Shown: piece after piece, positions 1-7,622 of the stretch
Layout: the number at the start of each line of letters is the position of its first letter
Numbering within the stretch: position 1 is the first letter of the stretch
Assembly: GCA_030635465.1 (NCBI GenBank)
Contig: DAOVYU010000003.1
Location: 1-13,862 of the forward strand
Origin: Bacteroidales bacterium
Lineage (GTDB): Bacteria; Bacteroidota; Bacteroidia; Bacteroidales; JAADJA01
Reading direction: 5' to 3'
Length of the DNA stretch: 13,862 nucleotides
The notes under the pieces: model-generated
Database searches by the model: none
What the model was told of the DNA's origin: nothing
Seen by the model: the letters and a program-made list of their open reading frames with translations, nothing else
Position numbers and translations under genes: made by a program

Positions 1-1412
1 AGAACCTCTACAAATACTTCACGTATGGCCTCAATACGCTCCACACGGTAATCGTCATTCAATACTTTTAAATAACCATCCAGTTTAGATTTAGCCACTT
101 CTGGATCAATGGAATCATTACAACCTAAATACCATTGATGCGCAAATAATGAGTCATATTCAATACCTGCTACTGTAAACTCACGAATTTCAACATTCAT
201 TTCATTTTCCAGCATCTCAACTGCTCTCGACATATTATCAATAGAAAGATGTTCACCGCAAATATTTAAAAAATGCTTGGTCCTACCTGTAATAGTAATC
301 TCGCTTTTACGTTTAGACTTGAATTTAACAACATCACCGATCAAATATCTCCATGCTCCAGAACAGGTAGACATCAATAAAGCATACTCTACATTTTCTT
401 GCACTTCATTAATTGTCAAGGACTGTGGATTTCTTCGCAAATTTCCTTCTTCATCAAAATTTTCAACATTAAAAGGAATGAATTCATAAAAGATACAATT
501 ATCTAATATTAATTGCATTCCCGTAACATCAAATCCATTTTGATAAGCAATATATCCTTCAGAAGCCAGATAGGATTCCTGGAAATAAACCTTTTTACCG
601 AATAATTTTTCAAAACTTTTAGCATAAGGGCCTAATGATACTCCACTATGAACATATACCCTTAAGTTGGGCCAGATATCATGGATTGTTTTTAGATTAT
701 AGTGATCAATAATTTTCTCAATGATTATTTGTATCCAGGCAGGAACACCAACAATAACACCAATATCCCAACCTTTAGCTTGTTTAATAATCTCTTCCAG
801 TTTTGTGGACCAATCACGTTCTTTAGAGATACGAATGCCCGGCTTATAAAAATGTTGAAACCAAAACGGCAGGTTACCAGCTGATATTCCGGAAAGATCT
901 CCTTCATAATAAGTACCATTGTATTGCAAATGTGTACTCCCACCAATCATCAGGATCCCTTTTTCGTAAAACTCAATGGGAAAATCCTGTGTAACAGTAC
1001 TTACCAATTGGCGGATACTGGCTCGCCTGATAGCCCTGATCATATCTCCGGTAACAGGAATTTGTTTACTGGATGCTTCAGATGTACCCGATGTCAGGGC
1101 AAAGTATTTTACAATCCCTGGCCAACTCACAAAAGCTTCACCATTTAATGATCGAAACCACCACTTCCTAAACATGGAATTATAATCATAAATCGGAACT
1201 CTTTCCTGGTAAGCTTTTACTATATTTCTTCGCTTCAATAGATCAGCATAATCATAATGCTCACCAAATGAAGTAAACTGTGCTTTGCGAATCAGCTTCT
1301 TTAAAACCTTTATCTGGGTTGTATACGGATCAGTTTGTTTCCTTTTCTTTTGATCAATTGGAATTTTTCTGAGTTCGTAAGCTGTCTTTATGATTGAACC
1401 TAATATGGGCAT
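1..1412 (-). CDS. GH3-family acyl-acid amido synthetase-like protein (3' end cut off)
   Basis: The reading frame begins MPILGSIIKTAYELRK and stays open for 470 codons to the window edge. GH3 proteins are ANL-fold adenylating enzymes; the plant members join carboxylic acids such as jasmonate or auxin to amino acids. Visible signatures are a TSGTS nucleotide-binding loop at residues 107-111, YLASEG at 281-286 (the ANL acidic motif), and YLIGD with D360, followed by a TGRTKHFLNICGEHLS segment typical of the start of the C-terminal lid domain. Family members are about 500 residues long, so perhaps 30-50 C-terminal residues are missing. The ATG at 1412 is the first sensible start; no ribosome binding site is visible. 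It is transcribed divergently from the EEP-fold gene. The substrate in bacteria is unknown to me. Family is confident, function is not. Confidence 0.9.
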   Translation of the reverse strand, partial: MPILGSIIKTAYELRKIPIDQKKRKQTDPYTTQIKVLKKLIRKAQFTSFGEHYDYADLLKRRNIVKAYQERVPIYDYNSMFRKWWFRSLNGEAFVSWPGIVKYFALTSGTSEASSKQIPVTGDMIRAIRRASIRQLVSTVTQDFPIEFYEKGILMIGGSTHLQYNGTYYEGDLSGISAGNLPFWFQHFYKPGIRISKERDWSTKLEEIIKQAKGWDIGVIVGVPAWIQIIIEKIIDHYNLKTIHDIWPNLRVYVHSGVSLGPYAKSFEKLFGKKVYFQESYLASEGYIAYQNGFDVTGMQLILDNCIFYEFIPFNVENFDEEGNLRRNPQSLTINEVQENVEYALLMSTCSGAWRYLIGDVVKFKSKRKSEITITGRTKHFLNICGEHLSIDNMSRAVEMLENEMNVEIREFTVAGIEYDSLFAHQWYLGCNDSIDPEVAKSKLDGYLKVLNDDYRVERIEAIREVFVEV

Positions 1413-1438
1413 CCCTAATGAATGTGTATATACAGCCG

Positions 1439-1446
1439 CAAAAATA
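1439..1446 (-). promoter_or_regulatory. Candidate Bacteroidota -7 box for the GH3 gene
   Basis: On the minus strand this reads TATTTTTG, an exact match to the TAnnTTTG -7 consensus of the Bacteroidota primary sigma factor. It ends 26 bases before the GH3 ATG. No good TTG/TTTG -33 element lies at the expected distance, and the region is very AT-rich, so a chance match is possible. The same octamer stands at a similar distance before two other minus-strand genes here. Confidence 0.35.
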
Positions 1447-1486
1447 TAAAATTAATATTTACTAATTTTAGAATAAATTTAATGAA

Positions 1487-2551
1487 ATGAAAATGATACT
1501 TAAACTTGCCATAACATGTATAATTTGCCTCGGAGGGATTTTGCTGATTTATATTTTAAGTGTATTTCTATTTGCTTTACTTTCAGAGTTTAAACCTAAT
1601 AAAGTTGAAAAATTAACAATTCAAGGTACAGGTGAAAAAATCATTAGGACAAATGAACATTTGCAGTTGTTAACCTGGAATATTGGTTATGGAGGGCTGG
1701 GTAAAGAAATGGACTTTTTTTATGAAGGAGGCAAAATGGTTAGACCGGATGAAAGCCTATCTAAACATTACTTACAAGGTATTACAGATTTTTTAAAGAA
1801 TCAAGACTCCATTGATTTTATAATATTGCAAGAGGTTGATTTTGACTCCAAAAGAAGTTATTACTTTGATCAATCACAAATGATTGCTGACGTATTACCT
1901 GACCACAATAAGGTGACTACAGTTAACTATTTTTCAAAATATGTTCCTGTTCCGTTTATAAATCCTATGGGTAAAGTAAAATCAGGACTTATTAGCTATT
2001 CAATATATTTACCCATTGAAGCAACCCGTATTTCAACACCAGGAGAATACACTTTGTTAAAGCGTTTATTTATGTTAAAACGATGCTTGTTAGTTTCTCG
2101 CTATAAAACTGATAATAATAAAGAACTCGTTGTAATTAACCTTCATAATTCTGCATTTGAAGATGCAGATGCGTTAAGAAAAGAAGAATTAAATCTAATT
2201 AGACAACTCATTGTAGAAGAATATGCAAAAGGAAATTACGTCATAGCTGGAGGAGACTGGAATCAAAATCCACCAGATCTGAACCTTAACAAAATTAAGA
2301 AATATAAAACAAGAAGTGTTTGGCCCATTGACAAAGATTTTCTTCCCGAAGACTGGATTTGGACTTTTGATGCATCTGTGCCAACCAACCGGGATGTTCA
2401 TGAGCCTTTTAGCATACAGACAACCACATGCACAATCCTGGATTATTTTGTAACTTCTCCAAACATAGAAGTAATCAATATAAAAGCAGTTGATCTTGAA
2501 TTTGAATTGTCAGATCATCAACCAGTAATTATTACAATTAGACTGAATTAA
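1487..2551 (+). CDS. Membrane-anchored endonuclease/exonuclease/phosphatase (EEP) family protein
   Basis: This 354-residue protein has one strong hydrophobic segment at about residues 8-32, preceded by lysines, which suggests an N-in, C-out anchor. The EEP (DNase I-like, Mg-dependent phosphodiesterase) core follows: LLTWNIGYGG (N65), FIILQEVD (E116), VVINLHNS (H220), AGGDWNQNP (D257, N259), LDYF (D319) and SDHQP (D343, H344). All expected catalytic positions appear present. An exported domain would act on a periplasmic or outer substrate, for example a phospholipid or sphingolipid head group or extracellular nucleic acid; this is inference from topology. The ATG at 1487 is chosen because the ATG five bases earlier hits a stop after two codons. 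It stands alone, divergent from the GH3 gene and convergent with the Asp-box gene. The family is sure; the substrate is unknown. Confidence 0.88.
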   Translation: MKMILKLAITCIICLGGILLIYILSVFLFALLSEFKPNKVEKLTIQGTGEKIIRTNEHLQLLTWNIGYGGLGKEMDFFYEGGKMVRPDESLSKHYLQGITDFLKNQDSIDFIILQEVDFDSKRSYYFDQSQMIADVLPDHNKVTTVNYFSKYVPVPFINPMGKVKSGLISYSIYLPIEATRISTPGEYTLLKRLFMLKRCLLVSRYKTDNNKELVVINLHNSAFEDADALRKEELNLIRQLIVEEYAKGNYVIAGGDWNQNPPDLNLNKIKKYKTRSVWPIDKDFLPEDWIWTFDASVPTNRDVHEPFSIQTTTCTILDYFVTSPNIEVINIKAVDLEFELSDHQPVIITIRLN

Positions 2552-2564
2552 TTACACAGATAAA

Positions 2565-2590
2565 ACAATTTAAAATCTACAATTTAAAAT
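2565..2590. repeat. Tandem 12-base direct repeat in a convergent spacer
   Basis: ACAATTTAAAAT occurs at 2565-2576 and again at 2579-2590, a 14-base period. It lies in the 50-bp AT-rich gap between the converging EEP and Asp-box genes. No GC-rich hairpin is present here, so any termination would have to use weak AT stems. It may be simple low-complexity sequence. Confidence 0.5.
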
Positions 2591-2601
2591 TTATAATTGA
2601 T

Positions 2602-4170
2602 TTATTTTACCAGCATCATTTTCCGTTTCAGATTAATTCCTTCACCAGCCAATGTAAAATAATAAACTCCTGGAGACAAATTAAAATTTGAGGCTTCAAA
2701 ATGTTCAACGTATTTTCCCGGATTTCTGAATTCTCTGTTGATTAAAGTGACTACTTCATTGCCAAACATATTAAAAATTTTCAATGATACTTCTCCTGGT
2801 CGCTTGAGCTTAAAAGAAATAAAAGTACTTTGCATAAAAGGATTTGGATAGTTTGGTTCCAATGAAGCTAAAGGTGTAATTTCTTGTTCTGAAATATCAG
2901 TTGAAATAAGAGCATCTACGTCAATTATAGCTGTCCACACACTCAAACTACCCTCATGTAATCGAGTCCATATTGGCCGCACAACATCATTATGGGAACT
3001 GACACAATTATAATCTCCAAAGAAAACGTTGGACCAGGGAATAAATGGCTCCTCACTTATTTTAAAATTTTGGAATGTTTCCCCACCATCTTTTGATACT
3101 CCCATATAAACATCCGTGTTGTCATCATTATAATTTCTTCTATCGTACCATACAAACCATAAATAACCTGTTACCTGATCAATGCTCATCCATGTAAAAA
3201 ATTGCTGTTTGCCAGGTGGGTCATCATTTATACGAATCGGAGCTGTCCATGTGTCTCCACCATTAGTTGATTTTGCAATCCATACATCAGTATCATCTGC
3301 ACCATTACTTTGATCAGTCCAGTTAATATAGATGTTACCATGGTAATCACCACCACTTAAATCGCAAACTGTAATAGGTAGTCCGTTACACCTGCTAATT
3401 CCAGGAATATTATAATCCCAGCCACCTACAAATTCATCGACGAAAATATCTTCATCCAACCAGGTTTCCCCCTGATCAAATGACCGGTCAAAAACCAATC
3501 CTTCAGGACCAGCCCATGCTACATAAACTTCTCCATTGGGCCCAACAGCAGGAACAGCTCCTTCAACAGTATTATCACTATCAATACAATCACCATCCAC
3601 TTCATTAATTTTTACAGCCTCGCTCCATGTCTCTCCTTCATCAGTTGATTTTGAAAAACGAATAATACTTAAGTCATCAGGGTTAGAACTCCCATAATCA
3701 TCAAATTGGGTCCAGGTAACATACATATTGTTATTGGTCCAGTCAACCACCGCCCATTCTTTATCCTGTGCTTTTGTTCCATTCAATCCCATATAAGAAC
3801 CTTCATTCCATGTAACCCCATAGTCGGTAGATTTTTGACATACAATCCTATCAATCCAGCTACCCGATTGGGGCCAGGAAAGATGAAAAAAATAATAATT
3901 ACCTGCAGTATCCACTATCGTTACCGGATCACCCCAAACACCATTTGATGTTGAAGACAAAGTTGAAACTGTCCATGTATATCCTCCATCATTTGAATAA
4001 TAGAGGTTATTAATATTGGCTCCACCTATTAATTGATCTGTATTCTTTGGATTTATATAAATACAGGGCTCTTCCGGTGAATTGGACGAACTGATCATAA
4101 CATTCTGATGTTGGGCAAAAGCTGCTACACTTAAAGTGATTACAAGTGCTAATATTCCTAAATTTTTCAT
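2602..4170 (-). CDS. Exported Asp-box (BNR) repeat protein with type IX secretion sorting domain
   Basis: From the ATG at 4170 the product has 522 residues. A signal peptide (MKNLGILALVITLSVAAFAQ) is followed by six Asp-box motifs of the S-x-D-x-G-x-T-W type at residues 59-66, 114-121, 175-182, 230-237, 301-308 (Asp replaced by Asn) and 359-366 (final Phe). These predict a six-bladed beta-propeller of the sialidase/BNR superfamily. I see no FRIP/RIP arginine motif, so sialidase activity is doubtful. The C-terminal part, from NYPNPF at 440-445 to MMLVK, is a type A Por secretion sorting domain, which directs export across the outer membrane and cell-surface attachment or release by the T9SS. 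The frame can be extended eight codons upstream to a TTG at 4194, but the ATG sits directly before the signal peptide. Ligand or substrate unknown. Confidence 0.92.
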   Translation of the reverse strand: MKNLGILALVITLSVAAFAQHQNVMISSSNSPEEPCIYINPKNTDQLIGGANINNLYYSNDGGYTWTVSTLSSTSNGVWGDPVTIVDTAGNYYFFHLSWPQSGSWIDRIVCQKSTDYGVTWNEGSYMGLNGTKAQDKEWAVVDWTNNNMYVTWTQFDDYGSSNPDDLSIIRFSKSTDEGETWSEAVKINEVDGDCIDSDNTVEGAVPAVGPNGEVYVAWAGPEGLVFDRSFDQGETWLDEDIFVDEFVGGWDYNIPGISRCNGLPITVCDLSGGDYHGNIYINWTDQSNGADDTDVWIAKSTNGGDTWTAPIRINDDPPGKQQFFTWMSIDQVTGYLWFVWYDRRNYNDDNTDVYMGVSKDGGETFQNFKISEEPFIPWSNVFFGDYNCVSSHNDVVRPIWTRLHEGSLSVWTAIIDVDALISTDISEQEITPLASLEPNYPNPFMQSTFISFKLKRPGEVSLKIFNMFGNEVVTLINREFRNPGKYVEHFEASNFNLSPGVYYFTLAGEGINLKRKMMLVK

Positions 4171-4191
4171 GTTTCTAATAATTTTGAATTG

Positions 4192-4199
4192 CAAAAATA
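4192..4199 (-). promoter_or_regulatory. Candidate -7 box for the Asp-box gene
   Basis: The minus strand reads TATTTTTG, matching TAnnTTTG, and ends 21 bases before the ATG at 4170. No convincing -33 element is present. The box overlaps the left arm of an 8-bp inverted repeat (4194-4201 with 4220-4227), which could be a binding site in this divergent promoter region. Confidence 0.38.
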
Positions 4200-4227
4200 T
4201 GCAATGTTATAGTATATGACATATTTT
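4194..4227. repeat. 8-bp inverted repeat in a divergent promoter region
   Basis: AAAATATG at 4194-4201 pairs with CATATTTT at 4220-4227 across an 18-base spacer. It lies between the divergent Asp-box and symporter genes. The arms are AT-rich, so it may be chance; its position over the candidate -7 box makes an operator possible. Confidence 0.35.
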
Positions 4228-4278
4228 GTGGATGAAAGGTTGCGAAATTATTTCTATTTTTAAACCCAATTACAATTT

Positions 4279-5691
4279 ATGAAAAAACTCCAACTTCACT
4301 GGCAAATATTGATCGCCTTAATTCTGGCCATTATTTATGGAATTATTTTTCCAACCCAACATGGCATTCAAGAAAAATCGTATAAAATTTTAAAACGAGG
4401 AGGTGTAGAAATATCGGTTACCAACCAGTTAAGAACCATAGAAGGAAAGGTTTACGACAGGCAAGACAGGTTTGTGAATGACGTTCAGGAATTAATAGGA
4501 AGTGAGGTCTACAAAAAGAACAGCAATGTAATTTTAAAAGCTACCTATATCAACAAACAAGTAAATTGGGTTTCGTGGATGGGGGATCTTTTTCTACGCG
4601 CATTGAAAATGATTATTATTCCTTTGATACTGAGTTCTCTTATAAGTGGTATTACCAATATTGGTAGTGGAACAAATTTGGGTAGGTTGAGCTTTAAAAC
4701 TTTTGGGTATTATATCATGACCAGTTTGTTTGCCATCGTTACAGGATTGTTTTTGGTTAACATCATCAAACCCGGCATAGGTGCTGATCTGAATTTATCC
4801 CAAACTGTAGAAGGGCTGGAAGAAAAACAGCGAACTTTTCGGGAAATTCTAATTGAGATCATTCCGGATAATATTTTCCAGGCATTCAACGATAATCAAA
4901 TGCTATCGATTATCTTCTTTGCTATCTTGTTTGGGTTCTTTATTACCAAAGTGGATACCAGATACCGGAACACGCTTAAGAATGCATTTAACGCCATATT
5001 CGAGGTAATGATGAAGATCACACTGTTTGTGATCAAATTCACCCCATTTGGTATATTTGGTATTGTGGCTAAAACAGTGGCTGACCAGGATAACCTTACT
5101 GACCTGTTATCAAGTATGGGATTGTATATGGGAACTGTGATTGCAGCACTGGCTATACATTTCCTGATAACCTTACCCATCCTTGCAAAATCATTTGGGA
5201 AAGTCCATCCTTTCAGGCATATGAAAAATATGGCTACTCCACTTTTTACGGCATTTTCTACCTCCTCCTCAGGAGCTACATTACCTCTAACAATGAATGC
5301 CGTGGAGGAGAAGTCGGGTGTTTCGAACAAAATAAGCAGTTTCACTTTACCTCTCGGAGCAACCATCAATATGGATGGTACAGCATTGTATGAATGTGTG
5401 GCAGCCATGTTTATTGCTCAGGCATATGGCGTAGAAATGACCCTGGTAAATCAATTTATCATTGTAATAACAGCTTTGTTAGCTTCCATTGGTGCAGCAG
5501 CAATTCCCATGGCTGGATTGGTGATGATCACCGTGATACTAACTGCTGTAAATTTACCCCTGGAAGGTGTAGGATTAATACTTGCAGTTGATCGGATCCT
5601 GGATATGTTCCGGACAGCTACTAATGTTTGGAGCGACAGCTGCGGAGCTGTGATTATTGCAAAATCGGAAGGAGAAAGGCTTAAAGTATAA
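4279..5691 (+). CDS. Dicarboxylate/glutamate:cation symporter (DAACS/SLC1 family)
   Basis: This 470-residue inner-membrane carrier imports acidic amino acids or C4-dicarboxylates with Na+ or H+. The family hallmarks are present: the HP1 serine tip (TSSSG, about 328-332) followed by ATLP, NMDGT at 364-368 in TM7, the HP2 loop near 402-413, and a TM8 stretch with D438, D442, R445, T446, N449 and D453. R445 occupies the position that selects acidic substrates in GltPh (R397). The usual NVxGD reads NVWSD here, a Gly-to-Ser change. Between the first membrane helix (about 8-25) and WMGDLFLRALKMIIIP (100-115) is a hydrophilic insert of about 60-70 residues, far longer than in GltPh or GltP. The ATG at 4279 is followed at once by the first helix. 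It is monocistronic, closed by a strong terminator hairpin. Confidence 0.94.
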   Translation: MKKLQLHWQILIALILAIIYGIIFPTQHGIQEKSYKILKRGGVEISVTNQLRTIEGKVYDRQDRFVNDVQELIGSEVYKKNSNVILKATYINKQVNWVSWMGDLFLRALKMIIIPLILSSLISGITNIGSGTNLGRLSFKTFGYYIMTSLFAIVTGLFLVNIIKPGIGADLNLSQTVEGLEEKQRTFREILIEIIPDNIFQAFNDNQMLSIIFFAILFGFFITKVDTRYRNTLKNAFNAIFEVMMKITLFVIKFTPFGIFGIVAKTVADQDNLTDLLSSMGLYMGTVIAALAIHFLITLPILAKSFGKVHPFRHMKNMATPLFTAFSTSSSGATLPLTMNAVEEKSGVSNKISSFTLPLGATINMDGTALYECVAAMFIAQAYGVEMTLVNQFIIVITALLASIGAAAIPMAGLVMITVILTAVNLPLEGVGLILAVDRILDMFRTATNVWSDSCGAVIIAKSEGERLKV

Positions 5692-5692
5692 G

Positions 5693-5738
5693 TACAGGGT
5701 TGCCAGCCTTTTGAAGGCTGGCAACCCTGTAGCTTTTT
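5693..5738 (+). terminator. Perfect 18-bp hairpin plus T-run after the symporter gene
   Basis: The arms at 5693-5710 and 5714-5731 are exact reverse complements (TACAGGGTTGCCAGCCTT and partner) with a three-base TTG loop, followed by five Ts at 5734-5738. The hairpin starts one base after the symporter stop codon. The T-run overlaps the stop codon of the converging response-regulator gene at 5737. It should work well for plus-strand transcription; the minus-strand side lacks a clean U-run. Such a perfect, GC-richer palindrome could also be one copy of a dispersed palindromic repeat. Confidence 0.85.
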
Positions 5739-6495
5739 ACCGATCCAACCATTTTTTAAACTGCTTCACCTTTTCCCTGGCTACAATCACATCCTGATCG
5801 TCTGAATGCTTTAATTCAACTTTTAAACGGCTGTTGGAATAGGTGATAATATCATCAATGGAATCGATGGTAATCATGAATTTACGATTGATTTTAAAAA
5901 ACCGACCTGGATCAACAAGATCTTCTACCTGCTCCAGGGAATAATCAATGACATAATTATGATCATCAGCCGTATGCAAAAAAGTAGCTTTTTCAAGGCT
6001 GTAGAAATACAAAATATTATCTGCTGCCACTGACCGGATATGTTCTCCGACTTTAATTACAAAGCGTTGTTTGTAGTTGTTTGTCAATAAATGCAAAACC
6101 CTGTCAAACACTTGCTTTTGATGTGCAGCTTCCTTTCCGTTAAAATTCTTTTCAAACTTATCGATTGCCTTAGATAAATCATCATTATCAATGGGTTTTA
6201 ATAAATAATCTACACTGTTTACTTTAAAAGCGCGGATGGCATATTCATTAAATGCTGTTGCAAATATCACCGGACAATCAACTATGGTTCTTTCAAATAT
6301 TTCAAAACTTAATCCATCAGAAAGTTGAATATCAAAAAATGCCAGATCAGGATGTTCATTATTGTTAAACCACTCAACACTTCGTTTTACAGAATCCAGA
6401 GTGGCAAGTACCTCAATTGATTGATCATATTGATGGATCATATCTACCAAACGTTCTGCAGCCAGTTTTTCATCTTCAATAACTACTATTTTCAT
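5737..6495 (-). CDS. LytTR-family response regulator (LytR/AlgR type)
   Basis: This 252-residue two-component regulator has an N-terminal receiver domain (about 1-120) with the acidic pair E7/D8, phospho-acceptor D55 in LAFFDIQLSDG, T80 in FATAF, and K100-P101 in YLLKPID. The C-terminal LytTR DNA-binding domain (about 145-250) shows the usual pattern VKVGEHIRSVAADNILYFYS, then FFKINRKFMI and a basic end. It binds DNA through beta strands, commonly at paired direct repeats upstream of target promoters. Its ATG overlaps the end of the kinase gene by four bases (ATGA), so the two are translationally coupled and form a cognate pair. It is the last gene of its operon. Targets are not evident from the window. 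Confidence 0.95.
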   Translation of the reverse strand: MKIVVIEDEKLAAERLVDMIHQYDQSIEVLATLDSVKRSVEWFNNNEHPDLAFFDIQLSDGLSFEIFERTIVDCPVIFATAFNEYAIRAFKVNSVDYLLKPIDNDDLSKAIDKFEKNFNGKEAAHQKQVFDRVLHLLTNNYKQRFVIKVGEHIRSVAADNILYFYSLEKATFLHTADDHNYVIDYSLEQVEDLVDPGRFFKINRKFMITIDSIDDIITYSNSRLKVELKHSDDQDVIVAREKVKQFKKWLDR

Positions 6496-7622
6496 AATGG
6501 TTTGGTTTTTAAAACTGGGACATTGACGATAAATTCAGTATCATTTTCTTCTATCTTTATGGGCTTATCAGAGAGCAGTTCATACCTCGATTTTAAATTT
6601 TGCAGACCAATGCCCGCTGAATCTTCAACACTTGATTTGGGTTGCAAATTATTCTTTACAACAACATATTCCTGATTTAGACTCACATCAACAAACAAAG
6701 GGTTCTCTTCCGAAACAATATTATGTTTAATGGCATTTTCAATCAACATTTGAAGTGACATCGGAAACACTTTAACGTACTCATTATTTTTCAAATTAAA
6801 TGAAACATTCAAGCTTTTTCCATGTCGGATTTTTTGAAGAAAAACATAATTCTTAACAAATGCCAGCTCTGTTGAAATATCAACCAATTCTGCATCTTTG
6901 TGTTCCAGCACGTACCTGTATACTTCTGACAATTGTTTGATAAACTTTACAGCCTGACCCTGGTCTTTATAAACCAGTGTAGATAACGTATTTAAACTAT
7001 TAAACAGAAAATGTGGATTTACCTGGCTTTGCAACGCTTTATATTGATAGGCCAGGCTTTCACTTTTTAACCGTTCTTCGTTTACCGCCGACTCGCGCCA
7101 GGCCTGGAAAAAACCTATTCCAAATAATATAGATGCAATAATAATAGTAACTACAAACTCAATAATCATTACCGAAAGACCTTCTATACTAAGCAAAAAA
7201 TCAGAAGGTCTACCTATTACAAACACCCACCAAATGTAGTTAATGAAAATAATGATCAGGGTGGAATATACAAACATGGCAGCCAGGCTCCATCTCAATG
7301 ACTTGAATGGATATTTGTAGACATCAATTCGTTTACCGATGAATTTACCTAGAGCCTCATTCCCTTTCCATAAAAAACCACCAATGATTAAAGAATAGAG
7401 AGAATTCCAGGGTAAAAACCGGAGGTAAGAACTCAATTCCGGATTGAAAAAAAAGTTAATTAAATCACCAATTAAAACTACCAACAATAGGTCAAAGAGA
7501 TGTGCTGGAATGGAACGTTTTTTGTACTTTTTCTTCACCTTTGGATTTTTAGTCAATTTCGCTGCAGTATTTATTATAGCGTTTTTGATTTTCTTCACCA
7601 CCCCAGGTAGGTGATAGCACAT
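6492..7622 (-). CDS. LytS-like sensor histidine kinase (His_kinase/HATPase), start uncertain
   Basis: The frame gives 376 residues. A very basic N-terminus is followed by four probable membrane helices (about 41-60, 68-86, 112-136, 148-173), a short linker, then the His_kinase domain with NPHFLFNSLNTLS (phospho-acceptor H204) and a HATPase with the N-box LIENAIKHN (N294, H298) and a G-box at GIGLQN (335-340). No separate periplasmic sensor domain is present, so sensing is probably membrane-embedded or through the upstream gene's product. The only ATG, at 7622, lies inside the preceding gene, an unusual 74-base overlap. A TTG at 7554-7556 (residue 23) coincides with the end of that gene and would give MTKNPKVKKKY with an 8-base overlap; I consider it at least as likely. 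The product phosphorylates the adjacent LytTR regulator. Confidence 0.93.
   Translation of the reverse strand: MCYHLPGVVKKIKNAIINTAAKLTKNPKVKKKYKKRSIPAHLFDLLLVVLIGDLINFFFNPELSSYLRFLPWNSLYSLIIGGFLWKGNEALGKFIGKRIDVYKYPFKSLRWSLAAMFVYSTLIIIFINYIWWVFVIGRPSDFLLSIEGLSVMIIEFVVTIIIASILFGIGFFQAWRESAVNEERLKSESLAYQYKALQSQVNPHFLFNSLNTLSTLVYKDQGQAVKFIKQLSEVYRYVLEHKDAELVDISTELAFVKNYVFLQKIRHGKSLNVSFNLKNNEYVKVFPMSLQMLIENAIKHNIVSEENPLFVDVSLNQEYVVVKNNLQPKSSVEDSAGIGLQNLKSRYELLSDKPIKIEENDTEFIVNVPVLKTKPL

Noticed and set aside
277..1185. Several short frames on both strands within the GH3 region
   Set aside because: The GH3 frame is continuous and carries motifs across this interval, so the others are shadows.
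4896..5408. 170-codon reading frame on the minus strand
   Set aside because: It is antisense to the well-supported symporter, has no family motifs, and mirrors the hydrophobic codons of that gene.
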